Below, piece after piece: positions 27,801 through 37,198 of a stretch of DNA of 64,000 nucleotides. Within the stretch, counting starts at the first letter, position 1; each line of letters begins with the position of its first letter. The DNA is from Zeus faber. Its lineage: Eukaryota > Chordata > Actinopteri > Zeiformes > Zeidae. The DNA is taken from assembly GCA_960531495.1 (NCBI GenBank), contig CAUIJY010000071.1, forward strand, positions 1,364,001 through 1,428,000, read 5' to 3'. Under the pieces are notes generated by a model. The model was not told where the DNA came from. It searched no databases and saw only the letters and a list, made by a program, of their open reading frames with translations. The translations under genes were made by a program, and so were the position numbers.

Positions 27801-30369
27801 GCCCATCTAGCATGTATTTGTCGAGTTATGATCATTTTCATCATTATGTGTACATGTGGGAAAAAACGCATTTTCAGCCGATTTAAACGTCGAAAAGGGG
27901 AATTGGTTAAACGCTTCAGTCATTACTCTGTGTGACAGTGTCAGACAGTTTAAATACAATGGTGAACTAGTATATGCTGCTAAAGCGTTGTTTGTCAAAC
28001 AGTTTTAGGCCCATACAACATGTATTTGTCGAGGTATGAGCATTTTCAGAACATTGGACGGTTTGCTGTCTAGCTGAATTAGAGAAACACCGAACCATTG
28101 TCTCTTCAGAGGTGAATGATTCAGAATGCTGCAGTACAGCATAGAAATTTTATTAATATGATGAACTATTATGTGCTTCCTAAGTTTTTCTCTCAGATTT
28201 CTATGCCCATCTAACATGTATTTCTGGGGTTATGATCATTTTCAGAACTTGTGACGGTTTGCTGTCTAGCTGAATTTGAGAAACACCGAACCATTGTCTC
28301 TTCATAGGTGAATGATTCAGAATGCTGCAGTACAGCATAGAAATTTAATTAATATGATGAACTATTATGTGCTTCTTAAGTGTTTCTCACAGATTTCTAG
28401 GCCCATCTAACATGTATTTGTGGAGTTATGATCATTTTCATCATAGTGTGTACATGTGGGAAAAAACGCATTTTCAGCCGATTTAACCGTCGAAAAGGGG
28501 AATTGGTTAAACGCTTCAGTCATTACTCTGTGTGACAGTGTCAGACAGTTTAAATACATTGGTGAACTAGTATATGCTGCTAAAGTGTTGTTTGTCAACC
28601 AGTTTTAGGCCCATCTAACATGTATTTGTCGAGTTATGATCATTTTCATCATTATGTGTACATGTGGGAAAAAACGCATTTTCAGCCGATTTAAACGTCG
28701 AAAAGGGGAATTGCTTAAACGCTTCAGTCATTACTCTGTTTGACAGTGTCAGACAGTTTAAATACAATGGTGAACTAGTATATGCTGCTAAAGCGTTGTT
28801 TGTCAAACAGTTTTAGGCCCATACAACATGTATTTGTCGAGGTATGAGCATTTTCAGAACATTGGACGGTTTGCTGTCTAGCTGAATTAGAGAAACACCG
28901 ATCCATTGTCTCTTCAGAGGTGAATGATTCAGAATGCTGCAGTACAGCATAGAAATTTAATTAATATGATGAACTATTATGTGCTTCTTAAGTGTTTCTC
29001 ACAGATTTCTAGGCCCATCTAACATGTATTTGTGGAGTTATGATCATTTTCATCATTGTGTGCACATGTGGGAAAAAATGCATTTTCAGCCGATTTAAAC
29101 GTCGAAAAGGGGAATTGGTTAAACGCTTCAGTCATTACTCTGTGTGACAGTGTCAGACAGTTTAAATACAATGGTGAACTAGTATATGCTGCTAAAGTGT
29201 TGTTTGTCAAACAGTTGTCGGCCCATCTAAGATGTATTTGTCGAGTTATGATCATTTTCATCATTATATGCACATGTGGGAAAAAACGCATTTTCAGCCG
29301 ATTTAAACGTCGAAAAGGAGAATTGGTTAAACGCTTCAGTCATTACTCTGTGTGACAGTGTCAGACAGTTTAAATACAATGGTGAACTAGTATATGCTGC
29401 TAAAGCGTTGTTTGTCAACCAGTTTTAGGCCCATCTAACATGTATTTGTCGAGTTATGATCATTTTCATCATTATGTGTACATGTGGGAAAAAACGCATT
29501 TTCAGCCGATTTAAACGTCGAAAAGGGGAATTGCTTAAACGCTTCAGTCATTACCCTGTGTGACAGTGTCAGACAGTTTAAATACAATGGTGAACTAGTA
29601 TATGCTGCTAAAGCGTTGTTTGTCAAACAGTTTTAGGCCCATACAACATGTATTTGTCGAGGTATGAGCATTTTCAGAACATTGGACGGTTTGCTGTCTA
29701 GCTGAATTAGAGAAACACCGAACCATTGTCTCTTCAGAGGTGAATGATTCAGAATGCTGCAGTACAGCATTGAAATTTAATTAATGTGATGAACTATTAT
29801 GTGCTTCCTAAGTTTTTCTCTCAGATTTCTATGCCCATCTAACATGTATTTCTGGAGTTATGATCATTTTCAGAACTTGTGACGGTTTGCTGTCTAACTG
29901 AATTAGAGAAACACCGAACCATTGTCTCTTCAGAGGTGAATGATTCAGAATGCTGCAGTACAGCATAGAAATTTAATTAATATGATGAACTATTATGTGC
30001 TTCTTAAGTGTTTCTCACAGATTTCTAGGCCCATCTAACATGTATTTGTGGAGTTATGATCATTTTCATCATTGTGTGCACATGTGGGAAAAAACGCATT
30101 TTCAGCCGATTTAAACGTCGAAAAGGGGAATTGGTTAAACGCTTCAGTCATTACTCTGTGTGACAGTGTCAGACAGTTTAAATACAATGGTGAACTAGTA
30201 TATGCTGCTAAAGTGTTGTTTGTCAAACAGTTTTAGGCCCATGTACAATGTATTTGTCGAGTTATGATTATTTTCATCATTGTGTGCACATGTGGGAAAA
30301 AACGCATTTTCAGCCGATTTAAACGTCGAAAAGGGGAATTGGTTAAACGCTTCAGTCATTACTCTGTGT
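6881..30369 (+). repeat. Young satellite higher-order array, left arm
   Basis: This is about 23.5 kb of uninterrupted young monomers: A of 208 bp (starts at 7734, 7942, 8150) and B/B' of 196 bp (starts at 7342, 7538). They form higher-order units B-B'-A-A-A (1,016 bp, 7342 to 8358) and B-B'-A-A (808 bp, 8358 to 9166). Larger copies are layered on top. A 1,615-bp unit repeats from about 8.63 to 11.86 kb and carries the same 1-bp deletion near 9605 and 11220. The block 11386-12400 recurs 6,294 bp later. The block near 14.9-16.2 kb recurs 5,266 bp later, and 16052-16660 recurs 5,878 bp later. Each B has a PstI word (CTGCAG) and each A an ACTAGT. Reading frames of 63-79 codons recur only because the monomer does. 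Confidence 0.92.
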
Positions 30370-30373
30370 GACA
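30369..30373. other. Head-to-head inversion junction of the satellite
   Basis: To the left an A monomer reads ...ACTCTGTGTGACAGTGTC in the forward sense. At TGACA the sequence switches to the reverse complement of a different point in the monomer (...TTTGACAAACAACACTTT). The five bases TGACA fit both partners, which is a microhomology junction. The monomer order on the two sides is not mirror-symmetric close to the junction (A,A,B',B leftwards; A,B,A,A rightwards), so this is a breakpoint inside an array and not the centre of a perfect palindrome. Confidence 0.85.
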
Positions 30374-31768
30374 AACAACACTTTAGCAGCATATACTAGT
30401 TCACCAATGTATTTAAACTGTCTGACACTGTCACACAGAGTAATGACTGAAGCGTTTAACCAATTCCCCTTTTCGACGTTTAAATCGGCTGAAAATGCAT
30501 TTTTTCCCACATGTGCACACAATGATGAAAATGATCATAACTCCACAAATACATGTTAGATGGGCCTAGAAATCTGTGAGAAACACTTAAGAAGCACATA
30601 ATAGTTCATCATATTAATAAAATTTCTATGCTGTACTGCAGCATTCTGAATCATTCACCTCTGAAGAGACAATGGTTCGGTGTTTCTCTAATTCAGCTAG
30701 ACAGCAAACCGTCCAATGTTCTGAAAATGCTCATACCTCGTCAAATACAATGTTGTATGGGCCTAAAACTGTTTGACAAACAACGCTTTAGCAGCATATA
30801 CTAGTTCACCATTGTATTTAAACTGTCTGACACTGTCACACAGAGAAATGACTGAAGCGTTTAAGCAATTCCCCTTTTCGACGTTTAAATCGGCTGAAAA
30901 TGCGTTTTTTCCCACATGTACACATAATGATGAAAATGATCATAACTCGACAAATACATGTTAGATGGGCCTAAAACTGGTTGACAAACAACACTTTAGC
31001 AGCATATACTAGTTCACCAATGTATTTAAACTGTCTGACACTGTCACACAGAGTAATGACTGAAGCGTTTAACCAATTCCCCTTTTCGACGTTTAAATCG
31101 GCTGAAAATGCGTTTTTTCCCACATGTGCACACAATGATGAAAATGATCATAACTCCACAAATACATGTTAGATGGGCCTAGAAATCTGTGAGAAACACT
31201 TAAGAAGCACATAATAGTTCATCATATTAATTAAATTTCTATGCTGTACTGCAGCATTCTGAATCATTCACCTCTGAAGAGACAATGGTTCGGTGTTTCT
31301 CTAATTCAGTTAGACAGCAAACCGTCACAAGTTCTGAAAATGATCATAACTCCAGAAATACATGTTAGATGGGCATAGAAATCTGAGAGAAAAACTTAGG
31401 AAGCACATAATAGTTCATCACATTAATTAAATTTCAATGCTGTACTGCAGCATTCTGAATCATTCACCTCTGAAGAGACAATGGTTCGGTGTTTCTCTAA
31501 TTCAGCTAGACAGCAAACCGTCCAATGTTCTGAAAATGCTCATACCTCGACAAATACATGTTGTATGGGCCTAAAACTGTTTGACAAACAACGCTTTAGC
31601 AGCATATACTAGTTCACCATTGTAATTAAACTGTCTGACACTGTCACACAGAGTAATGACTGAAGCGTTTAAGCAATTCCCCTTTTCGACGTTTAAATCG
31701 GCTGAAAATGCGTTTTTTCCCACATGTACACATAATGATGAAAATGATCATAACTCGACAAATACATG
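30374..31768 (-). repeat. Young satellite, right arm, segment before LINE copy 1
   Basis: Young A and B monomers in reversed orientation. The order is partial A, B, A (variant AGAAATGACTGAAGCGTTTAAGC), A, B', B, A. From 30500 on, the sequence is identical to 38756 onwards (offset 8,256). The segment ends at ACAAATACATG directly against the LINE poly(T). Confidence 0.9.
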
Positions 31769-31893
31769 TTTTTTTTTTTTTTTTTTTTTAATATAAAAAT
31801 ACAGAATCATCAACAGTAACAATTATGCCAAGAAAACATTTTTAAACACTTGGGAAATACATGTTTTCCCTTTTTCTCCCATTCTCTATCCTA

Positions 31894-34800
31894 TCAGAAT
31901 GCGAAGGAGAGAGAGTGGCATTCAGTTTCCTGGAGTAGGGTAGTTTGTTGCATGAATTGGCTTACAAAAAGGTCTTTGTTTCCTCCATATACCAACGATA
32001 GGTGGGCTTTTAGTGAGTTTCCAAAGAGGCTTTGTATGCTTACGTCTCTACCCTCATATAGTGCCAAGTTCCTTCTTGTCCATGTTGCGCGCCTGGCAAA
32101 TGCCAGCACAGTGTTTATCAGTAAGTTTTCCGTTGGACTCTTTGTTTTGGGGGGGGGGGCAAACATGTAGGCCCAGTCCCATGTAAGCCCTGTTAGTCTC
32201 CTAAGGCCACAATGTTCCACCAGTAGGCTCTTGACCCTCTCCCTATAGTTCGTGAGGGCCGTGCACCTAAGGAACAGGTGCTCAATGTCTTCTGCTTCTT
32301 CCATGCAGACCGCACACTCCCTCTTGTGCAAGTCTTTGTGTATTTGATGCAGGATGATGCCAGTAAAAATCCTCCTGTGCCTTATCTTGAAATCCAGGTG
32401 GAAGATGGCTGATGTGGCAAAAGGGATTTCCATGTTGTTCCATATATTTCTAATTGAATAGCCAGGAAATATCCTTGACCAGGCCTTTTCTGAAGCTGGA
32501 ATTGTCACAATCTTTGAAATGAGTAATCTATACCAGTCTCTGGTTTTCACTGATTGGATGGTGGGGAATTTTCCTCTAAGGCACAGGAGGAAGTTCAGGG
32601 CATCATCCTGCACCTTGGGTCCTTTCTCTTTGAGCATGCCTCGCCACTCAGGTCGTAGGCTTTGATCAAATTTTTCCCCGAAAGAGACAATCAGTTTTTC
32701 CCTGTATTGCACCTTCCATCTGTCTAATTCCCAAAGTACATTCCCTATATCAAAGTTCCCTTTGTGGTCGGTCACCTGTCCCACTCTTGTTAGGCCTGCT
32801 GCCGTCAAGTGACTGCTGACGAGGTTTCTCCCATTATAGGTGAAGCATGGATTCGAGAGGAAAGGTAACTGCAGCACATGCTCTTTTTTACTGCACTCGG
32901 GTCTGAGGTGGGGGAGTATCCTTCCCCATGCCTCCAGCACCTCCTGGTAGAAGCCCGGCAGGCCACTGTAGGTTTTTCTGGGGTAGTGGGTACAGAGATT
33001 GTATTTGCTCCTCTCCCCAAACTCCGCCAGGTAGCCTGCGAGTGCGTCCTCCCAGGGATACTGCCTGGTCGAATCCAAGAATTTCCCTATCAATTTAACC
33101 CTCAGTGCGTCTCTTTTGGCACCAATGTCAATCAGCCCTAATCCCCCCTCCCGTTTATTAGCAATTAACGTCCTGTGGGCGATCATATTTCCCTTACCCT
33201 TCCAAAGAAAGGAGGATATCTCACCGTTCAATGAATTTAGTGCCCAATCGGGCAGCTCACAGGTTCCCAAAGCATGATTAATTTTTGACAGCACTAAGGC
33301 ATTAGATACTATTACCTTTCCTTTTAGACTAAGCCCCCTCGCCCCCCACAGGTTCAAGGTACACTGTATTTTAATTATCACACTCTTCCATGTTTTATCT
33401 CTTGCTTCACTCTCGTCTTTCCCAATGTACACACCCAAGATTTCTCTGCACCCTGTGGTCTCTTTAAGGCCCCATTTGTTTATCGTTTTTTGATTCTTAC
33501 CGCAGAACATTATTGCAGATTTTTCTTTATTGATTCTTGCGCCAGAGGCTTTCTCATAGGCCCCTAGGTGTTTGAAGACATGGTCTATGCTGTCACCATC
33601 CGAGACCATGATATTAATGTCGTCTGCATATTGGACTATTTTGGTTTTGTTGCCATTTGGCGTTAAGATACCTTTTATATTTTTGTCTTTCAGTATTAGG
33701 AGTGCGAGGGGTTCTGCGACCAGGGTGTATAGCAGAGCTGAGAGGGGGCATCCCTGTCTCACAGACCTCTCGATCCGAATGTCCCTGGTGAGAAGTCCGT
33801 TGCATTTCACCCTGCTACTCGCACTTCGATATAACACCTTGATCCAATCGATGAACTTTGCTCCGAAGCCGAACTTTTCCATTACGGACCAGAGGAACGG
33901 ATGCTCAACCCTGTCAAAAGCTTTTTCTAGGTCTACTCCAAGCAGCAGGCCCCTCTGCATAGTCATTGTTTTTACTGTATCCCTAATTGTATTGATGGAG
34001 TCTGTAATATCTCTGCCTGGGATACTGTAAGTTTGCGTATTGCTGATGATTGAGCCTATTACTGCTTTAAGTCTATTAGCCAGAATTTTTGCCAGAATCT
34101 TATAATCTGAATTGAGTAGGCTAATTGGCCTATAGTTTTTCAGTTGGTTCCGGCATCCTTTATTCTTAAATACAATTGTGATGATACCTTTTGTGAGGGA
34201 GTCCGGAGTTGTCTGGTTTACTCTAATACTAGTGTAAAGTTTTAGCAGCAAGGGGGCCAGCTGGGCTTTGAAGCACTGGTAGAACTCTGTCGAGATTCCG
34301 TCTGGGCCTGGGCTTTTGTTCTTATTTAGTCCATCTATTGCCAGTTCTACTTCCGCTAATGTGATTACCGTGTCGCACTCTTCTTTGTCGATGTGATTTA
34401 TTTCCCTATCAATACATTCCAGTATTTCTTTAGTTTGTTTTGGATTGGAGCTGTTACTAGTAAAGAGGTTCTCGTAATACCTATGTATTTCGTCCAGTAT
34501 GTCTTCCTGCTCAACTATTATTTCCCCCTTACTATTTTCAATCGGACCCATTCTGGCTTTGTTTTGTTTTTTTTTTTCTAGGCCAAGGAAAAAAGCTGTA
34601 CATTTCTCCCCATCTGTGATATTTTTAAATCTACTTCTAACAGCTGCTCCTATGCATCTTTTCTTTTCAAAAGAGTGAAGTTTAGCTTCATATTCTTCAA
34701 ATTTTGCACAACTTCTGTCAGGGTCATGGTCAAGTAATGTAATTTCTTTTGCGAGGAGGTCCCTTAATGTTCTCTCCTCCATTCCTTCCCGCCATCCTTT

Positions 34801-35697
34801 CTCTTTACTATAATTTATACAGGCTCTCTTAATTCGTCTTTTTACATCGTCCCATGATTTAATGTAGTTTCCTTCTATAGCTAATTCATCTGTTATATTG
34901 CTCAGTAGATTCCTTATCTTTTTTTTGAAGGTTTGGTCCTCAAGGAGACTGGCATTGAAGCACCAGATGCCCCCACCTCTGGGCCTTCCATCGTCCCCTA
35001 ATTGCCAATATAAAGATGCGTGATCGCTCCAGCTATTGAACTCATATTTAATTTTGTTAATGTCTCTGATAATGCTGGAGGAAGCCAGACAGAGATCGAT
35101 TCTGGACTGTTTGAGGACCCCCTTTACAATCTGCCTTCTCGAGAAGTCCCGCTTCAAAGGGTTTGAGATTCTCCACATTTCTACTAGGTTATGGTGATTT
35201 ATCAAATTCATTAGGGTTGTTCGACTGGCGTCACTCTTGAAGGTATTGTTTACTGACACGTCCATTTTTGTTAGAGCCACATTAAAGTCTCCAGTTATTA
35301 TTACATTGTTTCCGTACCATTTCTTTAATTCAATAAAAAACTGCTTTCTATGATTTTCATTGTTTGGTGCATATATGTTAATTATTCTATATCGTTGTTT
35401 ATTAAGTGAAAAATCTACAATTAATACTCTGCCTTGATCGTCTTTGTATATCTCTTCAGCACTCATGCCTAAAGCAATCTTAGATATGATTGCCACCCCG
35501 CATGATCTTGCTGACCCGTGGTTTGAAAATACCTGCTTGTTTCTCTGGTTCGCCACATAGTCGTGATGCTCCTGGTCCCACCAAGTTTCTTGCAGGCAGA
35601 CTACATCCGAGTTCAAAGTTTGCAGTACAGAATCTATTTTCGATTTTGAGCGCAGGCCGTTAGCATTTAGAGTAGTGAAGCTAATCATAAGAGTCAC
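31894..35697 (-). CDS. ORF2: LINE ORF2: APE endonuclease / reverse transcriptase (copy 1)
   Basis: This is a 1,267-residue polyprotein that nicks target DNA and reverse transcribes the element RNA there. The N-terminal APE-type endonuclease has N12 in LNANGL, E37 in CLQETWW, D137 in GDFN and S224-D225-H226. The reverse transcriptase spans about 460-720: KSPGPDG at 461-467, NYRPISLLN at 521-529, D589 in GVDLEKAFDR, RQGCPLSALL at 647-656 and the YADD box at 690-693 with D692/D693. A thumb and connection region follows, with LSLKGKV near 789-795. A C-terminal zinc motif C1128-x2-C1131-x8-H1140-x4-C1145 (known in L1/Tx1 ORF2) comes near the end. No catalytic residue is missing. Length is close to that of Xenopus Tx1 ORF2 (about 1,300). 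Translation could start at M1 or M4. Eleven C on the coding strand (32149-32159) keep the frame open. Confidence 0.95.
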   Translation of the reverse strand: MTLMISFTTLNANGLRSKSKIDSVLQTLNSDVVCLQETWWDQEHHDYVANQRNKQVFSNHGSARSCGVAIISKIALGMSAEEIYKDDQGRVLIVDFSLNKQRYRIINIYAPNNENHRKQFFIELKKWYGNNVIITGDFNVALTKMDVSVNNTFKSDASRTTLMNLINHHNLVEMWRISNPLKRDFSRRQIVKGVLKQSRIDLCLASSSIIRDINKIKYEFNSWSDHASLYWQLGDDGRPRGGGIWCFNASLLEDQTFKKKIRNLLSNITDELAIEGNYIKSWDDVKRRIKRACINYSKEKGWREGMEERTLRDLLAKEITLLDHDPDRSCAKFEEYEAKLHSFEKKRCIGAAVRSRFKNITDGEKCTAFFLGLEKKKQNKARMGPIENSKGEIIVEQEDILDEIHRYYENLFTSNSSNPKQTKEILECIDREINHIDKEECDTVITLAEVELAIDGLNKNKSPGPDGISTEFYQCFKAQLAPLLLKLYTSIRVNQTTPDSLTKGIITIVFKNKGCRNQLKNYRPISLLNSDYKILAKILANRLKAVIGSIISNTQTYSIPGRDITDSINTIRDTVKTMTMQRGLLLGVDLEKAFDRVEHPFLWSVMEKFGFGAKFIDWIKVLYRSASSRVKCNGLLTRDIRIERSVRQGCPLSALLYTLVAEPLALLILKDKNIKGILTPNGNKTKIVQYADDINIMVSDGDSIDHVFKHLGAYEKASGARINKEKSAIMFCGKNQKTINKWGLKETTGCREILGVYIGKDESEARDKTWKSVIIKIQCTLNLWGARGLSLKGKVIVSNALVLSKINHALGTCELPDWALNSLNGEISSFLWKGKGNMIAHRTLIANKREGGLGLIDIGAKRDALRVKLIGKFLDSTRQYPWEDALAGYLAEFGERSKYNLCTHYPRKTYSGLPGFYQEVLEAWGRILPHLRPECSKKEHVLQLPFLSNPCFTYNGRNLVSSHLTAAGLTRVGQVTDHKGNFDIGNVLWELDRWKVQYREKLIVSFGEKFDQSLRPEWRGMLKEKGPKVQDDALNFLLCLRGKFPTIQSVKTRDWYRLLISKIVTIPASEKAWSRIFPGYSIRNIWNNMEIPFATSAIFHLDFKIRHRRIFTGIILHQIHKDLHKRECAVCMEEAEDIEHLFLRCTALTNYRERVKSLLVEHCGLRRLTGLTWDWAYMFAPPPKTKSPTENLLINTVLAFARRATWTRRNLALYEGRDVSIQSLFGNSLKAHLSLVYGGNKDLFVSQFMQQTTLLQETECHSLSFAF

Positions 35698-35725
35698 ACT
35701 GAGAAGAGAGTATGATTTTCGACAT

Positions 35726-36994
35726 TTAGTTATTAAGTCTGTCTTTGTTTCTCTTGCTTCTCCTTCTCATCTGCTTTTCACTTAGCCTTTTCCCAATTCT
35801 GTTCATATGAGACAAGTCTATCTCGGATTCGGCCTCACTTGCACTTGAGATCAGGTTATCAAGAGGCAGTCGCTGGAGGGGCTGGGACTGAGATGATGAC
35901 CTATTCATCATTCCCATCTCAGATGCAGGATCTCTGATTTGCTTCAGCAGCAGCGGGGTAGGAGCGGGGGTGGGGCCCACTCCCAAGGCTAGCACCTCCC
36001 CTCCCACCTCCGCCTTCAGCCTCGCTCCTCGTCTCGCTCCGCTCTCCTCGTCAGAGCCGGGGCTCAGATCTAGCCTCACCTCGCTTGCTTGGTTCATACT
36101 ACCCGCCACTGCAGGTTGAGTTTCATCCCTCACATCCGCCTGCCCCGTCTCAGTCTCCATTTTATTTTCATCCTCGCTATGCAGTTCGCCTTGCCTATCG
36201 GTTGAAGCGGCCGTCGTCACCAGCGGAGCGCCGCCGTCCTCCTCGCTCTTATTGCAGTCACATTCATTCCAAGTGTTATGACACAGGTCACATTTCTTGG
36301 CACTTTTGCACTCTCTCGCAAAGTGTCCTTGCAATCCACATTTGCGACAGAAGAACTCCGGACATTCCCGTAGGATATGTCCAGGCTGTATACAGAGGCG
36401 GCAGACCTTTGATTGTCTATCGTGAATGACGCGGAAGTACTCTGGCCCTATGGCAGTGTGAAACTTTGCAGAGTATGGAAGACTCTGAACTAATTTATTG
36501 AATTTTACTCTCATAAACCGTGTACCGTCCGCAATACGGGTTCCTGGCCACATTCTGCGCTTAATCGGCGAGGTGGCCGACACGCCCCAACCATGTAGCT
36601 TCCCCAGTATTTCGTCGTCAGTAATATAAGCCGGGAGGTTGAGGAAGGAAACGACCATCTCGTCATTCCTCAATTCTCTGGCTATTATTCTTACCTCTCC
36701 AATCTTGAATCCCTCCAGCAGGCGATCTTTCCCTCTTTGGTCACTCATTGTAAGTTCGTATCGTCGATCTCCGGTGGTGCGGCAAGCTAGTAAACCGCCG
36801 CAGAGCTCTCGCACGTTCTTCATCAATTCCGTCGTCGTAATACTTTCCTCCCCTTGCAGTTCCACACAGACTGTAAGCTCTTTTCCATAGCTTCTGTCTG
36901 CTTCGCCGCCACCTTTTGGTGCGTTTGCTTCTTCATTCAGCCGTACGTGATCCATTTTCCCGGTCGCAGAGTTTGTTTCAATGTGATCGGTCAT
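35726..36994 (-). CDS. ORF1: LINE ORF1: nucleic-acid-binding protein with CCHC knuckles (copy 1)
   Basis: This is a 422-residue protein from the ATG at 36994, which begins MTDHIETNSATG. An 18-codon upstream extension to 37048 is possible but is proline-rich and reads through the C/G homopolymer of the 5' UTR, so the internal start is preferred. Counted from the longer start, residues about 130-190 (MVVSFLNLPAYITDDEI...) look like an RRM-type fold. Two zinc knuckles CX2CX4HX4C follow at 216-229 and 234-247, and a third cysteine cluster at 253-265. The C-terminal third is acidic/serine-rich and ends in a basic tail (KQMRRRSKRNKDR). ORF1 proteins of this kind coat the LINE RNA. ORF2 starts 28 bp downstream, so re-initiation or internal initiation is likely. 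Confidence 0.9.
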   Translation of the reverse strand: MTDHIETNSATGKMDHVRLNEEANAPKGGGEADRSYGKELTVCVELQGEESITTTELMKNVRELCGGLLACRTTGDRRYELTMSDQRGKDRLLEGFKIGEVRIIARELRNDEMVVSFLNLPAYITDDEILGKLHGWGVSATSPIKRRMWPGTRIADGTRFMRVKFNKLVQSLPYSAKFHTAIGPEYFRVIHDRQSKVCRLCIQPGHILRECPEFFCRKCGLQGHFARECKSAKKCDLCHNTWNECDCNKSEEDGGAPLVTTAASTDRQGELHSEDENKMETETGQADVRDETQPAVAGSMNQASEVRLDLSPGSDEESGARRGARLKAEVGGEVLALGVGPTPAPTPLLLKQIRDPASEMGMMNRSSSQSQPLQRLPLDNLISSASEAESEIDLSHMNRIGKRLSEKQMRRRSKRNKDRLNN

Positions 36995-37198
36995 CGCACA
37001 CCCGAAGAAAAAGGGTGGTTGGGGTGTGTGGGGGGGGGGACCCCCCACGCACTGAAAACAACCACTGCTGGAGGATCAGTCACATAAAAATGAAAAAGAT
37101 TCCGTAAAGACGTTCTGGAGTCCGGAAAAAACTCCCTTCCGTGTTCCACCCGCGGTGTTCCCCTTCCTGGTGCTGTCGGATGCCAGTCGCGCATGCGC
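36995..37198 (-). promoter_or_regulatory. LINE 5' UTR / presumed internal promoter (copy 1)
   Basis: About 200 bp lie between the satellite and the ORF1 start. The stretch is GC-rich, starts (element sense) with GCGCATGCGCGACTGG, and holds a 10-C run near 37030-37039. LINEs of this type carry their promoter inside the 5' UTR. That is family knowledge, and no defined promoter motif was identified here. Confidence 0.5.

Larger units (their letters stand above)
31769..37198 (-). mobile_element. Full-length Tx1/L1-type non-LTR retrotransposon, copy 1
   Basis: The element is 5.4 kb, reads right to left and ends in 21 A (T on the given strand, 31769-31789). The order is a 5' UTR of about 200 bp (36995-37198), ORF1 (36994-35726), a 28-bp spacer, ORF2 (35697-31894) and a 3' UTR of about 104 bp (31790-31893). 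Both ORFs are open, so the copy looks capable of retrotransposition. The satellite flank reads ...ACAAATACATGTT before the tail and ACTGGTTGACAAAC after the 5' end. In intact repeats 13 bp (AGATGGGCCTAAA) lie between these words, so insertion caused a small deletion and no target-site duplication. The inferred first nick, after ATGTT and before AG, loosely resembles the L1 endonuclease TT/A preference. APE plus a CCHC ORF1 and the ORF2 layout fit the Tx1 group of the L1 clade. The exact family was not tested. Confidence 0.9.

Noticed and set aside
6881-30369. CENP-B box in the satellite monomer
   Set aside because: The TTTTCGACGTTTAAATCGG segment resembles the box at its start, but the fixed A and CGGG positions do not match the known pattern.
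30200-30560. Perfect palindrome centred on 30371
   Set aside because: The sequences on the two sides come from different points of the monomer and the monomer order differs, so the arms are not base-for-base inverted copies near the joint.
764-31172. Dozens of 63-105 codon open frames on one strand of the satellite
   Set aside because: They repeat because the monomer repeats. Monomer lengths (206, 208, 196, 251) are not multiples of three, many starts are TTG/GTG, and the same phase is broken by point changes and indels without pattern.
33572-34030. 152-codon plus-strand frame and other antisense frames in the LINE (also 36085-36429, 31850-32170 and their 8,256-bp copies)
   Set aside because: They lie antisense to ORF1/ORF2, have no recognisable motif and are shadows of the strongly supported LINE proteins.
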